Source: Euzebyella marina
Lineage (GTDB): Bacteria > Bacteroidota > Bacteroidia > Flavobacteriales > Flavobacteriaceae
Assembly: GCF_014855515.1 (NCBI RefSeq)
Contig: NZ_JACYFK010000003.1
Location: 62,001-126,000, forward strand
Direction of reading: 5' to 3'
Length of the DNA stretch: 64,000 nt
A program made the translations under genes and the position numbers. Shown here piece after piece: positions 34,864 through 46,000 of the stretch (positions are counted from its first letter, which is position 1; every line of letters begins with the position of its first letter). The notes below the pieces were generated by a model. It was not told the DNA's origin, made no database searches, and saw only the letters and a list, made by a program, of their open reading frames with translations.

Positions 34864-36453
34864 TCAATCAAATTCAGAAACGAAATGGAACTTGACAGAA
34901 GGATATTTCTGTTGAGTCATTTGCAAAGAGAACTGCGAATCGGCCAAGAAAACGAGTTGGCCTTTTTTATCTTTTGCTAGAAACTTTTGTTTAACCCTTT
35001 TAAACTCTTTAAATTCTTCATTTTTCGGGTCGGCAGGCTCTACCCAGCAGGCTTTAAACACCGGAAAGTTCTCATAACTGCACTTGGCCCCATATTCATG
35101 CTCTAAACGGTATTGAATAACTTCAAATTGAAGGGCGCCCACGGTACCTATGACTTTTCTTCCGTTCAATTCCAAGGTGAAAAGTTGCGCGACACCCTCA
35201 TCCATCAATTGGTCAATTCCTTTATTCAATTGCTTGGCCTTCATCGGGTCGGCGTTGTTGATATACCTAAAGTGCTCTGGTGAAAAGCTGGGTATACCAC
35301 GATAATGAAGCTCTTCGCCTTCCGTAAGGGTATCACCTATTTTGAAATTCCCAGTATCATGAAGACCAACAATATCCCCAGGGTACGAAATATCTACAAT
35401 CTCTTTTTTCTCAGCAAAAAAGGCATTAGGACTCGAGAATTTCAAATTTTTATTTTGTCTTACATGCAGGTAAGGTTTGTTTCTTTCGAAAGTACCCGAA
35501 ACAATTTTAACAAATGCCAACCGGTCACGGTGTTTCGGATCCATATTAGCGTGAATTTTGAAGACAAAGCCGGACATTGTTTTTTCATTGGCCTCTACCG
35601 TTCTTTCTTCTGCGGTTTTAGAACGTGGGGAGGGAGCTATCTCAATAAAGCAATCCAACAATTCACGAACTCCGAAATTATTCAAGGCAGAACCGAAAAA
35701 GACAGGTTGTTGTATACCTTTTAAATAGTCTTCTTTATTAAAATCTGGATAAACCCCGTTGACCAATTCAAGGTTGTCTCTTAGCTCTTCGGCCGCTTTA
35801 TTACCGATGATTTTTTCCAGTTGGGGGCTGTTGACATCGTCAAATGCAATAGTTTCCTCAATATTCTTTTTACTATCACCACTGAATAGGTTGATATTCT
35901 TTTCATAGATGTTATAAATGCCCTTAAAGTCAAACCCCATGCCTATGGGGAAACTCAGAGGTGTAACCGACAGACCCAATTTTTGCTCAAGTTCATCTAA
36001 CAAATCAAATGCATCTTTTCCTTCACGATCCAGTTTATTGATGAAGACAATCATCGGTATGTTGCGCATACGGCAAACTTCCACCAGCTTTTCTGTCTGC
36101 TCCTCAACACCTTTGGCCACGTCTACAACGACAATTACACTGTCAACTGCCGTGAGCGTTCTAAAGGTATCCTCGGCAAAATCTTTGTGACCCGGGGTAT
36201 CTAGAATGTTTATTTTTTTATCCTTATAAATAAAGGCCAAAACCGAAGTAGCCACCGAAATACCCCTCTGTCTTTCAATTTCCATGAAATCACTGGTAGC
36301 AGACTTCTTTATTTTATTATTTTTTACTGCGCCCGCTTCCTGAATGGCGCCACCGAACAAGAGTAATTTTTCGGTTAATGTGGTCTTACCAGCATCGGGG
36401 TGCGAAATAATTCCGAACGTTCTTCTTTTTTGAATCTCTTCTTTAAAACTCAT
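34864..36453 (-). CDS. prfC: Peptide chain release factor 3
   Basis: 529 residues. RF3 is a GTPase that frees RF1 and RF2 from the ribosome after termination. G-motifs: SHPDAGKTTLTEKLL (P-loop), DTPGHKDFAEDTFR (G3), NKLDREG (G4). The GAIQEAGAVK and RQRGISVATSVL segments distinguish RF3 from EF-G. C-terminal domains follow with GALQFEVIQYRLEHEYG. Transcribed leftward, opposite to rpoC. Confidence 0.97.
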   Translation of the reverse strand: MSFKEEIQKRRTFGIISHPDAGKTTLTEKLLLFGGAIQEAGAVKNNKIKKSATSDFMEIERQRGISVATSVLAFIYKDKKINILDTPGHKDFAEDTFRTLTAVDSVIVVVDVAKGVEEQTEKLVEVCRMRNIPMIVFINKLDREGKDAFDLLDELEQKLGLSVTPLSFPIGMGFDFKGIYNIYEKNINLFSGDSKKNIEETIAFDDVNSPQLEKIIGNKAAEELRDNLELVNGVYPDFNKEDYLKGIQQPVFFGSALNNFGVRELLDCFIEIAPSPRSKTAEERTVEANEKTMSGFVFKIHANMDPKHRDRLAFVKIVSGTFERNKPYLHVRQNKNLKFSSPNAFFAEKKEIVDISYPGDIVGLHDTGNFKIGDTLTEGEELHYRGIPSFSPEHFRYINNADPMKAKQLNKGIDQLMDEGVAQLFTLELNGRKVIGTVGALQFEVIQYRLEHEYGAKCSYENFPVFKACWVEPADPKNEEFKEFKRVKQKFLAKDKKGQLVFLADSQFSLQMTQQKYPSVKFHFVSEFD

Positions 36454-36467
36454 GAGGAAAATTTGCG

Positions 36468-36475
36468 CAAAAATA
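36468..36475 (-). promoter_or_regulatory. Candidate prfC promoter (-7 box)
   Basis: TATTTTTG on the minus strand matches TAnnTTTG, 15 bases before the prfC ATG. A -33 box at the right distance is not clear. Confidence 0.5.
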
Positions 36476-36725
36476 CGGTTAATTAAATAAAAAAATGCGG
36501 CAACCTATTTGTTGGTTAAATGGCTCTTTTTGTATGGATTAGAAACTTACTTAGGTTTCATCTTTATCTGTGAAATCTAACAATTCGACTGATGAGTCTT
36601 TTTACCTATAGTCCATTTTGTCGATTAAATCGTAGATTCAAAGAGCGATGAAATGCTGGGGTATTGCTCTTTAACGAGTAAACATGTTGTTAAAAGATGA
36701 AACCTTGGATATCAATTCAAAACAA

Positions 36726-36756
36726 TTTGATGATCTGATTTTTAACTATATCTTGC
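36726..36756 (+). promoter_or_regulatory. Candidate promoter of the type B adhesin operon
   Basis: TTTG (36726-36729) followed after 19 bases by TATCTTGC (36749-36756), a partial match to TAnnTTTG. It is 85 bases before the start codon. Confidence 0.35.
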
Positions 36757-36840
36757 ATCAACAAATAGAAAGAATCCCAAATTCTTACCTACTCTAGACT
36801 TGCTCGCCATGGTGCTTAGTTGAATTGAAACTAAACATTT

Positions 36841-39800
36841 ATGGAAAAAACTACCCCTTTAGCGCTACTTATAAACATATCGAAGCGTTTTATCTTAAAT
36901 CTTACTTTACCTGTTTTGGCAGTGGCTTTTTTCCAAGTCTCTTTATATGCCGAATACCGAAATCCAAATTTAGATACCACCAATGCATTTGAAGATGTAG
37001 TGGCCAATGAAACTTATGATGGCTGCCCTTTATTGGAAAAAAGGGAATTACGAACTTCTGATTTTGGTTTTGCCGACGGGGTAACCGACGGAAGCTTGAA
37101 TGCAACCAATGTTGACCTAAGCTCTAAATGGGGGCTGCCAGCAGGAAGCATATTGGTAACCGTAGAAGGTGCAAGCTCAAAGAGTACGCTACAACTTTTC
37201 GAAGTGAACAAAGATCTTCCTGCAACATTTCGTTTTAGCGGCTCGGTGCCAGTGATGTTGGTTGCAGAACATTCGGCTAGGGTAGATGCCAATCATAGAG
37301 ATGGTATTGTTGCATTGGACAATACCCCTTATATTCAGACCACCTCTTTGCCTGCTGGTATCATTGCCGGTCAGAACGGGACCGATTACTATGTTGAGAA
37401 CACTACTTCTTCTGCCATCTACGGCCCCGATAGGTTTGCTTGGGAATCTCAGTCACCTGTAACTGATATTCAGTTTTATACAACATCAGATTTTCCAATC
37501 AATGGTATACGTGTTTGGGTGATACCTGTGGCGTGTGTCGATACCGATGGCGATGGGGTGAACGATAATGTTGATCTTGATGATGATAATGACGGTATAC
37601 TCGATACGGTAGAAGATCTAAATATTGATGGTGATAACGACCCTCTTACCAACCCATACGATTCAGATGGCGACGGTTACCCGAACCATTTAGATATTGA
37701 TTCTGACAACGATGGTATTCCTGACAATGTGGAGGCACAAACCACAGACGGCTATATCGCTCCCAACAACGATGATGCGCAGACCTATGCCGATAACAGT
37801 GGTGTAAATTCTGCATATCCTAGTGGTTTAACACCTGTTAATACTGATGGAAGCGATGTTGAAGATTATTTGGATGATGATAGTGATAATGATTCGGTGC
37901 CAGATGATAATGAAGGCAATGACTTCAATTTCGACGGCATTCCTAATCAAGTTGCTACGGGATTAGATTCTGATGGAGATGGTTTAGACGACGCTTTTGA
38001 AGGAAACGATGTGAATGACGGATTTGATGTAAACGACGAAATTGATGATCCGGCAAATGACTTACCTGATACTGATGGTACAGGTGATGTGAATTACCGT
38101 GATTTTGATGATGATGGCGATGATATCGATACGCCCGATGAAGATGCAAACAATGATGGCGACCCAACCAATGATGATACCGATGAAGACGGTACACCCG
38201 ATTATTTAGATCCTAACGCTGACCCGGATAAAGATACCGATGGAGACGGAGTGCCAGATGTTACCGATTTAGATGATGATAACGACGGTATTTTAGATAC
38301 AGAGGAAGACCCTAACCTTGATGGAGACGATGACCCATTAACTAACCCTTTGGATTCTGATAACGATGGTTACCCGAACCATTTAGATATTGATTCTGAT
38401 AATGATGGTATTCCGGATAACGTCGAGGCACAAACAACCGATGGTTACATAGCTCCCAATGAAGACGATGAGGCAACCTATTTAGAGAACGATGGGTTGA
38501 ACTCAGCTTACCCAGAAGGTTTGACTCCAGTTGATACCGATACCGATGGTACACAAGACTATACCGATTTAGATAGTGACAATGATTTGGTGCCAGATAA
38601 CAATGAAGGCAATGACTTCAATTTTGACGGACAACCAGACCAAACTTTTACTGGTGTAGATACTGATGGCGATGGATTGGATGATGGTTATGAAGGAAGC
38701 GATGTCAACGATGGTTTCGATGTAAACGACGAAATTGATGATCCGGCCAACGACTTACCGGATACTGACAGCACTGAAGATGTCAATTATCGCGATTTCG
38801 ATGATGATGGTGATGGTGTCGATACGCCCGATGAAGATGCTGACGAGGATGGTGACCCGACAAATGATGATACCGATGAAGATGATACTCCCGATTATTT
38901 AGATCCGGATAGTGGTACCACACCAGATACAGATACTGACGGTGATGGGGTTCCTGATAGTGTTGATTTAGATGACGACAATGACGGAATTCTCGATACA
39001 GTTGAAGATCCTAACTGGGATGGTGATAATGATCCGAATACCGAACCTTGGGACACTGATAATGACGGGTATCCTAATCATTTGGACATCGACTCTGATA
39101 ATGATGGTATACCCGATAATGTCGAAGCTCAAACAACCGATGGGTACATTCCGCCCAATGACGACGATGAAGCTACCTATGCCGAAAATGACGGTTTAAA
39201 TTCTGCTTATCCCAACGGTCTTACACCTGTAAATACCGATGGAGGCGATACCGAAGATTACAGAGATTTAGATAGTGACAATGATATGGTGCCCGATAAT
39301 AATGAGGGTAACGATTTCGACTTTGATGGTCAGCCCGACCAAACCTTTACAGGGGTCGATACAGATGGTGATGGTCTGGATGACGGTTACGAGGGAAGCG
39401 ATGTAAATGATGGCTTTGATGTAAATGATGAAATAGATGATCCAGCGAATGATTTACCGGATACCGATGGTACCGAAGATGTTAATTATCGAGATTTTGA
39501 CGATGATGGCGATGGTATTGATACCCCTAACGAAGATTTGAACAATGACGGTGACCCTACCAATGACGACGGCGATAATGATGGTACACCATCTTATCTA
39601 GACCCAGATGAATCGGTTGAAATTGTCGTGATGCAAATGGTAACCCCAAATGGCGATGGTAAAAACGAGTTTTTATGGATCGAGAATGTAGATAAGGCAC
39701 TCAACAATTCACTTAGAATCTTTAATCGATGGGGGGTTGAAGTATATCAAGGTGAAGATTACAATAATCAGAACAATGTATTTGATGGTCGTTCAAAAGG

Positions 39801-39921
39801 TCGTAGCACGGTAAGCGTCGGTGACTATCTGCCAGCCGGGGTATATTTTTATATCTTTGATTACAACACTGAAGATAACCGTAGTGTAACTGACAGAGGC
39901 TATATTTACATAAGCAAATAA
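36841..39921 (+). CDS. Secreted thrombospondin type 3-like calcium-binding protein with T9SS type B sorting domain
   Basis: 1026 residues. A hydrophobic segment (LNLTLPVLAVAFFQVSLYA, about 20-38) serves as signal peptide, followed by a beta domain to about 233. Residues 234-923 are three near-identical units of about 231 residues, packed with DxDxDG-type loops (DTDGDGVPD, DLDDDNDGILDT, DIDSDNDGIPDN) that bind Ca2+ in thrombospondin-3 repeats. The last 100 residues carry the gliding-motility-type C-terminal domain: VVMQMVTPNGDGKNEFLWIE, LRIFNRWGVEVYQG, LPAGVYFYIFDY and RGYIYISK. This is the type B signal for export through the type IX system. It heads an operon with a PorP/SprF protein and an OmpA protein (gaps of 14 bases each). 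Likely a surface adhesin. Confidence 0.9.
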   Translation: MEKTTPLALLINISKRFILNLTLPVLAVAFFQVSLYAEYRNPNLDTTNAFEDVVANETYDGCPLLEKRELRTSDFGFADGVTDGSLNATNVDLSSKWGLPAGSILVTVEGASSKSTLQLFEVNKDLPATFRFSGSVPVMLVAEHSARVDANHRDGIVALDNTPYIQTTSLPAGIIAGQNGTDYYVENTTSSAIYGPDRFAWESQSPVTDIQFYTTSDFPINGIRVWVIPVACVDTDGDGVNDNVDLDDDNDGILDTVEDLNIDGDNDPLTNPYDSDGDGYPNHLDIDSDNDGIPDNVEAQTTDGYIAPNNDDAQTYADNSGVNSAYPSGLTPVNTDGSDVEDYLDDDSDNDSVPDDNEGNDFNFDGIPNQVATGLDSDGDGLDDAFEGNDVNDGFDVNDEIDDPANDLPDTDGTGDVNYRDFDDDGDDIDTPDEDANNDGDPTNDDTDEDGTPDYLDPNADPDKDTDGDGVPDVTDLDDDNDGILDTEEDPNLDGDDDPLTNPLDSDNDGYPNHLDIDSDNDGIPDNVEAQTTDGYIAPNEDDEATYLENDGLNSAYPEGLTPVDTDTDGTQDYTDLDSDNDLVPDNNEGNDFNFDGQPDQTFTGVDTDGDGLDDGYEGSDVNDGFDVNDEIDDPANDLPDTDSTEDVNYRDFDDDGDGVDTPDEDADEDGDPTNDDTDEDDTPDYLDPDSGTTPDTDTDGDGVPDSVDLDDDNDGILDTVEDPNWDGDNDPNTEPWDTDNDGYPNHLDIDSDNDGIPDNVEAQTTDGYIPPNDDDEATYAENDGLNSAYPNGLTPVNTDGGDTEDYRDLDSDNDMVPDNNEGNDFDFDGQPDQTFTGVDTDGDGLDDGYEGSDVNDGFDVNDEIDDPANDLPDTDGTEDVNYRDFDDDGDGIDTPNEDLNNDGDPTNDDGDNDGTPSYLDPDESVEIVVMQMVTPNGDGKNEFLWIENVDKALNNSLRIFNRWGVEVYQGEDYNNQNNVFDGRSKGRSTVSVGDYLPAGVYFYIFDYNTEDNRSVTDRGYIYISK
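37540..39609 (+). repeat. Three tandem units of about 693-699 bp in the calcium-binding protein
   Basis: Units start at 37540, 38233 and 38932, each at the DTDGDGV motif. The protein sequences are nearly identical, for example GYPNHLDIDSDNDGIPDN in all three, while many third-codon positions differ, so the repeats are old or maintained at protein level. Confidence 0.9.
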
Positions 39922-39935
39922 TCTACTAAGACCAT

Positions 39936-40895
39936 ATGGTAATTAAAAAGAGTCTTTTAGCTTCCCTTTTCTTAATACTTATTTTTTGGAATGAAAGTAG
40001 TGCGCAGCAAGATGCGCAGTACACCCAATATATGTACAATACTATGAGCGTTAACCCCGCCTATGCTGGTTCTAGGGGCCAATTAAGTGTCGCGGCACTT
40101 TATCGCTCTCAGTGGGTGGGTGTTGACGGGGCACCTGAAACATGGACACTCAATCTGCATTCTCCCATCAGAAATAGTAAGGTGGGGTATGGTCTATCGA
40201 TTGTCAATGATAAAATTGGCGATGGTACCATTCAAGAAACCTATATAGACGCTTTGGTATCTTATACGATTGATGTTTCCCTAAAAGGTAAAATGTCTTT
40301 CGGGCTTAAATTAGGAGGTAATATGCTTAATCTTGATTTTGAGCAGTTACGTCAACGGCCCGGTTTTGAAGAAGCTACGAATACCGATAATATAGAGAAC
40401 CGTTTTTCTCCCAACTTTGGGTTGGGTCTTTACTATCATACCGATAAATTTTATGCAGGTTTGTCCGCACCTAATTTATTGGAAACCGAGCATTTCGACG
40501 ACGCATCGAACGACGCCAATGATGTTGATTTTCTATCACAAGACAGAATTAATTTTTACCTAATTACCGGGTACGTTTTTGATTTGAACGATAATGTAAA
40601 AATGAAACCGGCATTGTTGACCAAAATGGTCGGGGGTGCACCGTTGCAGGTCGATATTTCAACAAGTTTTCTTTTCTCCGAAAAATTTTCTCTTGGAGCG
40701 GCTTACAGGTGGGACGCTGCCGTTAGCGGCTTGGTCGGATTTCAGATAACAGACCAGATTCTGTTAGGTTTGGCATATGACTCAGAGACCACTTCTTTAG
40801 GAGATACGCAATTTAATAGTGGTTCTTTTGAGGTCTTTTTAAGATGGGAATTGGTAAAATCGTTTGAAAAACTAGTATCGCCCCGATTCTTCTAA
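39936..40895 (+). CDS. PorP/SprF-family outer-membrane protein
   Basis: 319 residues with a signal peptide (LLASLFLILIFWNESSAQ) and the family start AQYTQYMYNTMSVNPAYAGSRG, which is diagnostic of PorP/SprF. The rest is an outer-membrane beta barrel ending in a phenylalanine. SprF of Flavobacterium johnsoniae is needed to secrete the type B adhesin SprB, and paralogues are usually encoded next to their type B cargo. Here the cargo is the gene just upstream, so this protein probably helps export or anchor it. Confidence 0.93.
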   Translation: MVIKKSLLASLFLILIFWNESSAQQDAQYTQYMYNTMSVNPAYAGSRGQLSVAALYRSQWVGVDGAPETWTLNLHSPIRNSKVGYGLSIVNDKIGDGTIQETYIDALVSYTIDVSLKGKMSFGLKLGGNMLNLDFEQLRQRPGFEEATNTDNIENRFSPNFGLGLYYHTDKFYAGLSAPNLLETEHFDDASNDANDVDFLSQDRINFYLITGYVFDLNDNVKMKPALLTKMVGGAPLQVDISTSFLFSEKFSLGAAYRWDAAVSGLVGFQITDQILLGLAYDSETTSLGDTQFNSGSFEVFLRWELVKSFEKLVSPRFF

Positions 40896-40909
40896 ACACG
40901 CAGCTTAGT

Positions 40910-42859
40910 ATGATGAAAAAAATACAAATATTGTTGGTACTGCTACTAACTTCTGGCTCTATGGTATTCGCCCAAGATAAGCCTGATAGATTGGTGACTA
41001 AGGCCAATGCTAAATATGAGGAGTATTCGTTCAGACCGGCAATCGATATTTACAAGCGAGTGATTGACAGGGGGTATACTTCTGCTGACCTTTTGAAAAA
41101 ATTAGGTAATGCCTACTACTTCAATGCCGATTATGAAGAGGCTGCGAATACGTATAAGAGGTTGGTAAAAGAGTATCCTGATGATGTAGCTCCAGAATAT
41201 TATTTTAGATATGCCCAAACCCTCAAAACACTACAGGAATATAAAAGTTCGAATGAGGTGATGGCCATGTTTACGAACGCTACCTCCGACGATTTGCGGG
41301 CTTCCACTTATAAAGAAGAAAGAGATTACCTAAGCGAGATAAAAAAGAATTCTGGAAGATATAATGTAGCTCCTTTCAATTACAATTCACCTTACTCAGA
41401 TTTTGCTCCCACTTTTTATAAAGAGGGACTTATTTTTTCATCGGATAGGGATACAGGCAACTTTGCACGGTACCGCCATACATGGAATAGCAAAGACTTC
41501 TTGGATTTATATAAGGTCAATGCCGATAGCGCCTCGAATAATCTGGTTGTAAAGTTAGGCGACCACGTAAATACAAGATTACATGAGTCGACCAGCACTA
41601 CCGATAAAAACGGCGACGTGCTGTATTTTACTAGAAATAATTACAAAGAGGGTAAATACGTAAAAGATGGTAAGGGCATAGTTCGCTTAAAGATTTATAG
41701 GGCGACCAAAAATGAAGAAGGATTGTGGTCTAATATTGAAGCTCTTCCCTTTAATAGTGACGATTATTCGGTAGCACACCCTACATTAAGCAATGACGGT
41801 AGTACCTTGTATTTTGCATCCGATATGCCTGGTTCGCTAGGCGAATCTGATATTTTTAAAGTACAGGTAAATGATGACGATTCGTTTGGAGAACCAGAGA
41901 ATCTAGGATCCACAATCAACACAGAGGCCCGCGAAACATTCCCTTTTATTACGAGCGAAGATATTCTTTACTTTTCGTCTGATGGGCACCCTGGCTTAGG
42001 TGGGCTTGATATTTTTGCGGCCAATGTTTCTGACGGTAGGTCAGATGGTGTTGTAATGAACATCGGAGAGCCGGTCAATGGCCGTATGGATGATTTTACT
42101 TTCATTTTTGATGAGAGCACCAGAAAAGGTTATTTCGCTTCTAATCGCTCAGAGGGCCTAGGCGCAGATGATATCTATACCTTTTTAGAAACCAAGGCTC
42201 TAGTTCTAGATTGTAGGCAAACCGTAACTGGTACCGTAAGAGACAAGATATCTAACGAAGTGTTGGTAGGTGCCACCGTTAAGGTCATTGATGAAGATAA
42301 TAACGAGATTATGACATCAATTACCGATGCCGACGGTAAGTATACCTTAGAATTGGACTGTGATCAAGGGAATTTTGTAAGAGCAATGACCGAAGGTTAC
42401 ATACCTGCAGAAGAATATTTGGGCAAATCGGATGGTACACCGAAGACCATCAACTTCTTTTTAGAAAGAAACACAGTAAGTGCCGGCTTTGGCGATGACT
42501 TGGCGAAATTACTTCAACTGAGTACCATTTATTTTGATTTCGATAAATACAACATTCGAAAAGACTCAGAAATTGAAGTCGAAAAGGTAATTGCCGCTAT
42601 GGAAAAATATCCAAGTTTGAAAATACAAGTCAACTCGCACACCGATAGTAGGGGCAAAGATTCCTATAACCTATGGTTATCGCAGAAGAGGGCAGAGTCA
42701 ACTGTCAATTACATGATCAAAAAAGGTATAGCCAAAGAGAGGCTACAGAGCGAGGGATATGGAGAAACTAAATTACTTAACAATTGTGATGACGGTGTTT
42801 CTTGTACCGAAGAGGAACATCAGCTTAACCGCCGTTCAGAGTTTATCATAACAGAGTGA
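40910..42859 (+). CDS. OmpA-family protein with TPR, beta-propeller and carboxypeptidase-regulatory domains
   Basis: 649 residues. Signal peptide MMKKIQILLVLLLTSGSMVFA; TPR-like helices about 25-140 (AIDIYKRVIDRGY, LLKKLGNAYYFNADYEEAANTYKRLV); PD40/WD40-like blades about 155-425 (HPTLSNDGSTLYFASDMPG); a carboxypeptidase-regulatory-like domain about 430-525; and a C-terminal OmpA peptidoglycan-binding domain (IYFDFDKYNIR, VNSHTDSRGKDSYNLWLSQKRA, GYGETKLLN). The same architecture occurs with PorP/SprF in many Bacteroidota loci and may tie the adhesin complex to the cell wall. Last gene of the operon. Confidence 0.92.
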   Translation: MMKKIQILLVLLLTSGSMVFAQDKPDRLVTKANAKYEEYSFRPAIDIYKRVIDRGYTSADLLKKLGNAYYFNADYEEAANTYKRLVKEYPDDVAPEYYFRYAQTLKTLQEYKSSNEVMAMFTNATSDDLRASTYKEERDYLSEIKKNSGRYNVAPFNYNSPYSDFAPTFYKEGLIFSSDRDTGNFARYRHTWNSKDFLDLYKVNADSASNNLVVKLGDHVNTRLHESTSTTDKNGDVLYFTRNNYKEGKYVKDGKGIVRLKIYRATKNEEGLWSNIEALPFNSDDYSVAHPTLSNDGSTLYFASDMPGSLGESDIFKVQVNDDDSFGEPENLGSTINTEARETFPFITSEDILYFSSDGHPGLGGLDIFAANVSDGRSDGVVMNIGEPVNGRMDDFTFIFDESTRKGYFASNRSEGLGADDIYTFLETKALVLDCRQTVTGTVRDKISNEVLVGATVKVIDEDNNEIMTSITDADGKYTLELDCDQGNFVRAMTEGYIPAEEYLGKSDGTPKTINFFLERNTVSAGFGDDLAKLLQLSTIYFDFDKYNIRKDSEIEVEKVIAAMEKYPSLKIQVNSHTDSRGKDSYNLWLSQKRAESTVNYMIKKGIAKERLQSEGYGETKLLNNCDDGVSCTEEEHQLNRRSEFIITE

Positions 42860-42879
42860 GACAATCTTCACGATACAGT

Positions 42880-42909
42880 AAAAGAGCGACCATTTAAGTC
42901 GCTCTTTTA
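42880..42909 (+). terminator. Terminator after the adhesin-PorP-OmpA operon
   Basis: AAAAGAGCGAC (42880-42890) and GTCGCTCTTTT (42898-42908) form an 11-bp stem with a 7-base loop. Confidence 0.9.
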
Positions 42910-43046
42910 TTTTGTAACCTTCATGTCATCAATTGTTTATAGTTACACCTATACGAATAATTCTTTCACAACAAAATTTATAAATAATATTATTGTAAGA
43001 ATATATTTACATTAAATATAGGTTTTAACGTATATTATAGGTTTTC

Positions 43047-46000
43047 ATGTTTAGAACCAATGTAATTATAATTCTACTTTTAGTAAGTGCTACCACAGTA
43101 GCTCAGCAGATTTATTTAGATACGTTTTCTTCGGTTTCGTATTCAAATAATGATGGTAATAGTAATTGGGCTTCCGATTGGGTAGAAAGTGGTGATACCG
43201 ATTTAGGCCCCTCCGCCCAATATATTTATATTACTGGGGGGCAGCTCACGTTTGCGTACATCTATGATGAGTTCATTTATAGGTTGGTCGATTTGTCAGG
43301 CGCTACAGCAGCTACTTTGAGCTTTGATTTTCAGACCAATAGTCTTGGCGGAAACCAAGAATTGGGGGTGTATATTTCCAACGATGGCGGTGCAACTTAT
43401 AATTTTTTGGGAGGCGTCTCCGGGGCAGGTTCGTTCTCCCAAGACATATCTGCCTATATAGCTTCCAATACGTTATTGGCTTTTACTAAAACTGTAGATA
43501 ACTGGGCTGCCGACGACTGGGCACAAATTGATAATGTACAGATAGTAGCCAGTTCTACCCCCTATTTGGTTGTAGAAGATGTAGCCGTTTCTGAAGATGT
43601 GGGTAATCTGATATTTACGGTCACCCAGCAGGGCGTTAATGCAGGTGCTCCCTATTCGGTTAATTTTAAAACTTCAGATGGTACCGCAATTGCCAATAGT
43701 GATTACCTTGCTACTACGGGAACCATTAATTTTAGTGGTGCCTTGGGTGAAGCACAGACTATAACGGTACCTATTGTCAACGATGCTATCACAGAAGCAG
43801 ACGAGTTCTTTAATCTTAGTTTTACATCGTCTTCCAATCCCAGTTTAGACTATAGTGATACTGCTACCGGTACAATCAATTCACAGGTACCGTTTAACCA
43901 ACCATTAGTATTACAACATCAATTCGCCGGGTATGTCAATTACACTTCCACTGCCGGAACTTTTAGAACACAGGACAACATTACAGATGCGTGCGCTTTG
44001 ACGACCACATCAAGCAATACACTTTTTTCCTCGGTGCCTGCAACAGCATCTATTCAAAAGGCACTATTGTACTGGTCACATTCTAACTATACGCTTGATG
44101 ATACCGTAACTTTTGAAGGCCAACAAGTAACTGCGGAAAGAATCTATGAATCAGGGCTGAACTTTAACGGTGATATACTCACCTTTTATGGTTACGTGAG
44201 CGATGTTACCAGTATTTTAGAAGGTATAGGTGTGGCCAATCTTGGCACGACCACTTTTGATGTCACTGATTTAGAGATTAACTCCGGTTTTCCCTTTTGT
44301 GATTATCAAACTGTTTTGGGTGGATGGTCTTTAATGGTTTTTTATGAGGATGCCTCTTTACCGGCTTCTAACATCAATCTTTATGAAGGTTTTGACGGGT
44401 TGAGTAATGCCAGTACCTCTTTTACCTTAGACTCGTTTTTTGCTATTGCTGGTACAGGAGCCAAGGCGTCCTTTTTATCTTGGGAGGGAGACGCCACTTT
44501 AGATGGCAATAGTGAGGGAACGACCAACCCTAATGGTGAGCGATTATCGATAACCAACCAGGCCGGGTTCAATTTTACCTTATCCGGTGATGGTGGCCAA
44601 ACCGGCAATAATGCGTATAACTCTACGGCCTTTGATAATACTCAGGTACCGAATGTTAATAATGGATCATTATATGGGGTTGATTGGGATACCTTTGATA
44701 TAGCCAGTTATATCGCACCAACAGATACCCAGGTTACCGCCAATGTAGATGTCGGTCAAGATTTTGTTGTATCAAATGCCGTGGTAATCAAGGTTCCTTC
44801 CAATTTGGTTACGGGGTTCGTTTTTGAAGATATCAATTATCCCGGAGGTGCGGGCAGAAATAGGGCAACTGCTTCCGGTCAGGGGGTTGCCAATGTGACC
44901 GTTGAACTTTATAATTCGTTAGGTCTTTTACAAACCACTACCACGACCGACGCCAATGGGCAATACATTTTTGGCGGAATGGCAGATGGTACTTACACCG
45001 TTAGGGTGGTCAATGAATCGGTAAGTTCTACGAGAGGTGGTGGAGTAGGATGCTCCGATTGTTATGCTGTGCAGACTTTTAGAAGCGACCATAACGGAAC
45101 TGATGTTGTTGATGTAACCGATGAGGTCGGCGGGCCCAATCCTTCTCAAGAAGATGTTTCCGCAGGTAATCTTTTTGGGGCACAATCAGTTTCAACGGTT
45201 ACTTTGGCCAGTAATGGTATAGTGGGCATTGATTTTGGCTTTAACTTCAATACTATTGTTAATACGAATGAAAACGGCCAAGGATCTTTAGATCAATTCA
45301 TTGTCAACTCCAATAATCTAGATGAAACAGGTCTTGATATTGAGGCTAACGCTCTATTCGACCCCGTTGCAGGAGAGGATACTTCCATATTTATGATTCC
45401 AAGTGACGGCGACCCCTTGGGCAGAACGGCCGATACAAACTATACGAATGGCTATTTCGATATTTTTTTCAATGATGCCTTTATTCCTTCAGATGTTGTT
45501 TCCGATAATACGGTTATAGATGGAAGAACGCAGACGGCTTATAGTGGAGACACCAATGCGGGTACCATCGGAGGGGGTTCAACAGTGGGTACCAATTCCG
45601 TTGTACTACCGAACTATAATCTTCCCGAAATTCAGATTCATAGAAATGCGGGGGATGTTTTTAAGTTAAATGCAAACAATTTGGTAGTTAGAAACATAGC
45701 TGTTTTTGGTAATACCAACGCTGCTATTCAAGTGAATACCGGTACCGCCAACATTGTAGAAAACTTATTAGGTGTAAACGCTTTAGGCGTATCATCGGGA
45801 AATATTCAGTACGGGGTCGAAAATGTAGGAGGAGAAGTTACCATCAATTCTAATTATATAGCTTCAAATACGGTGGCCGGTGTGGTCATTTCTGGGGGAA
45901 CCAGTTCTGTTCTGACACAAAATCATTTCGCCGAAAATGGGGCGACCAGCTGTGATGATGCTATACTGGTAACCAGCGGTAGCGGTATCAACATTCAGCA

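Larger units (their letters stand above)
36454..36840. other. 387-base gap between the divergent prfC and adhesin operons
   Basis: Holds the candidate promoters at 36468-36475 (leftward) and 36726-36756 (rightward). Otherwise A/T-rich with no open frame of note and no RNA gene recognised. Confidence 0.6.
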
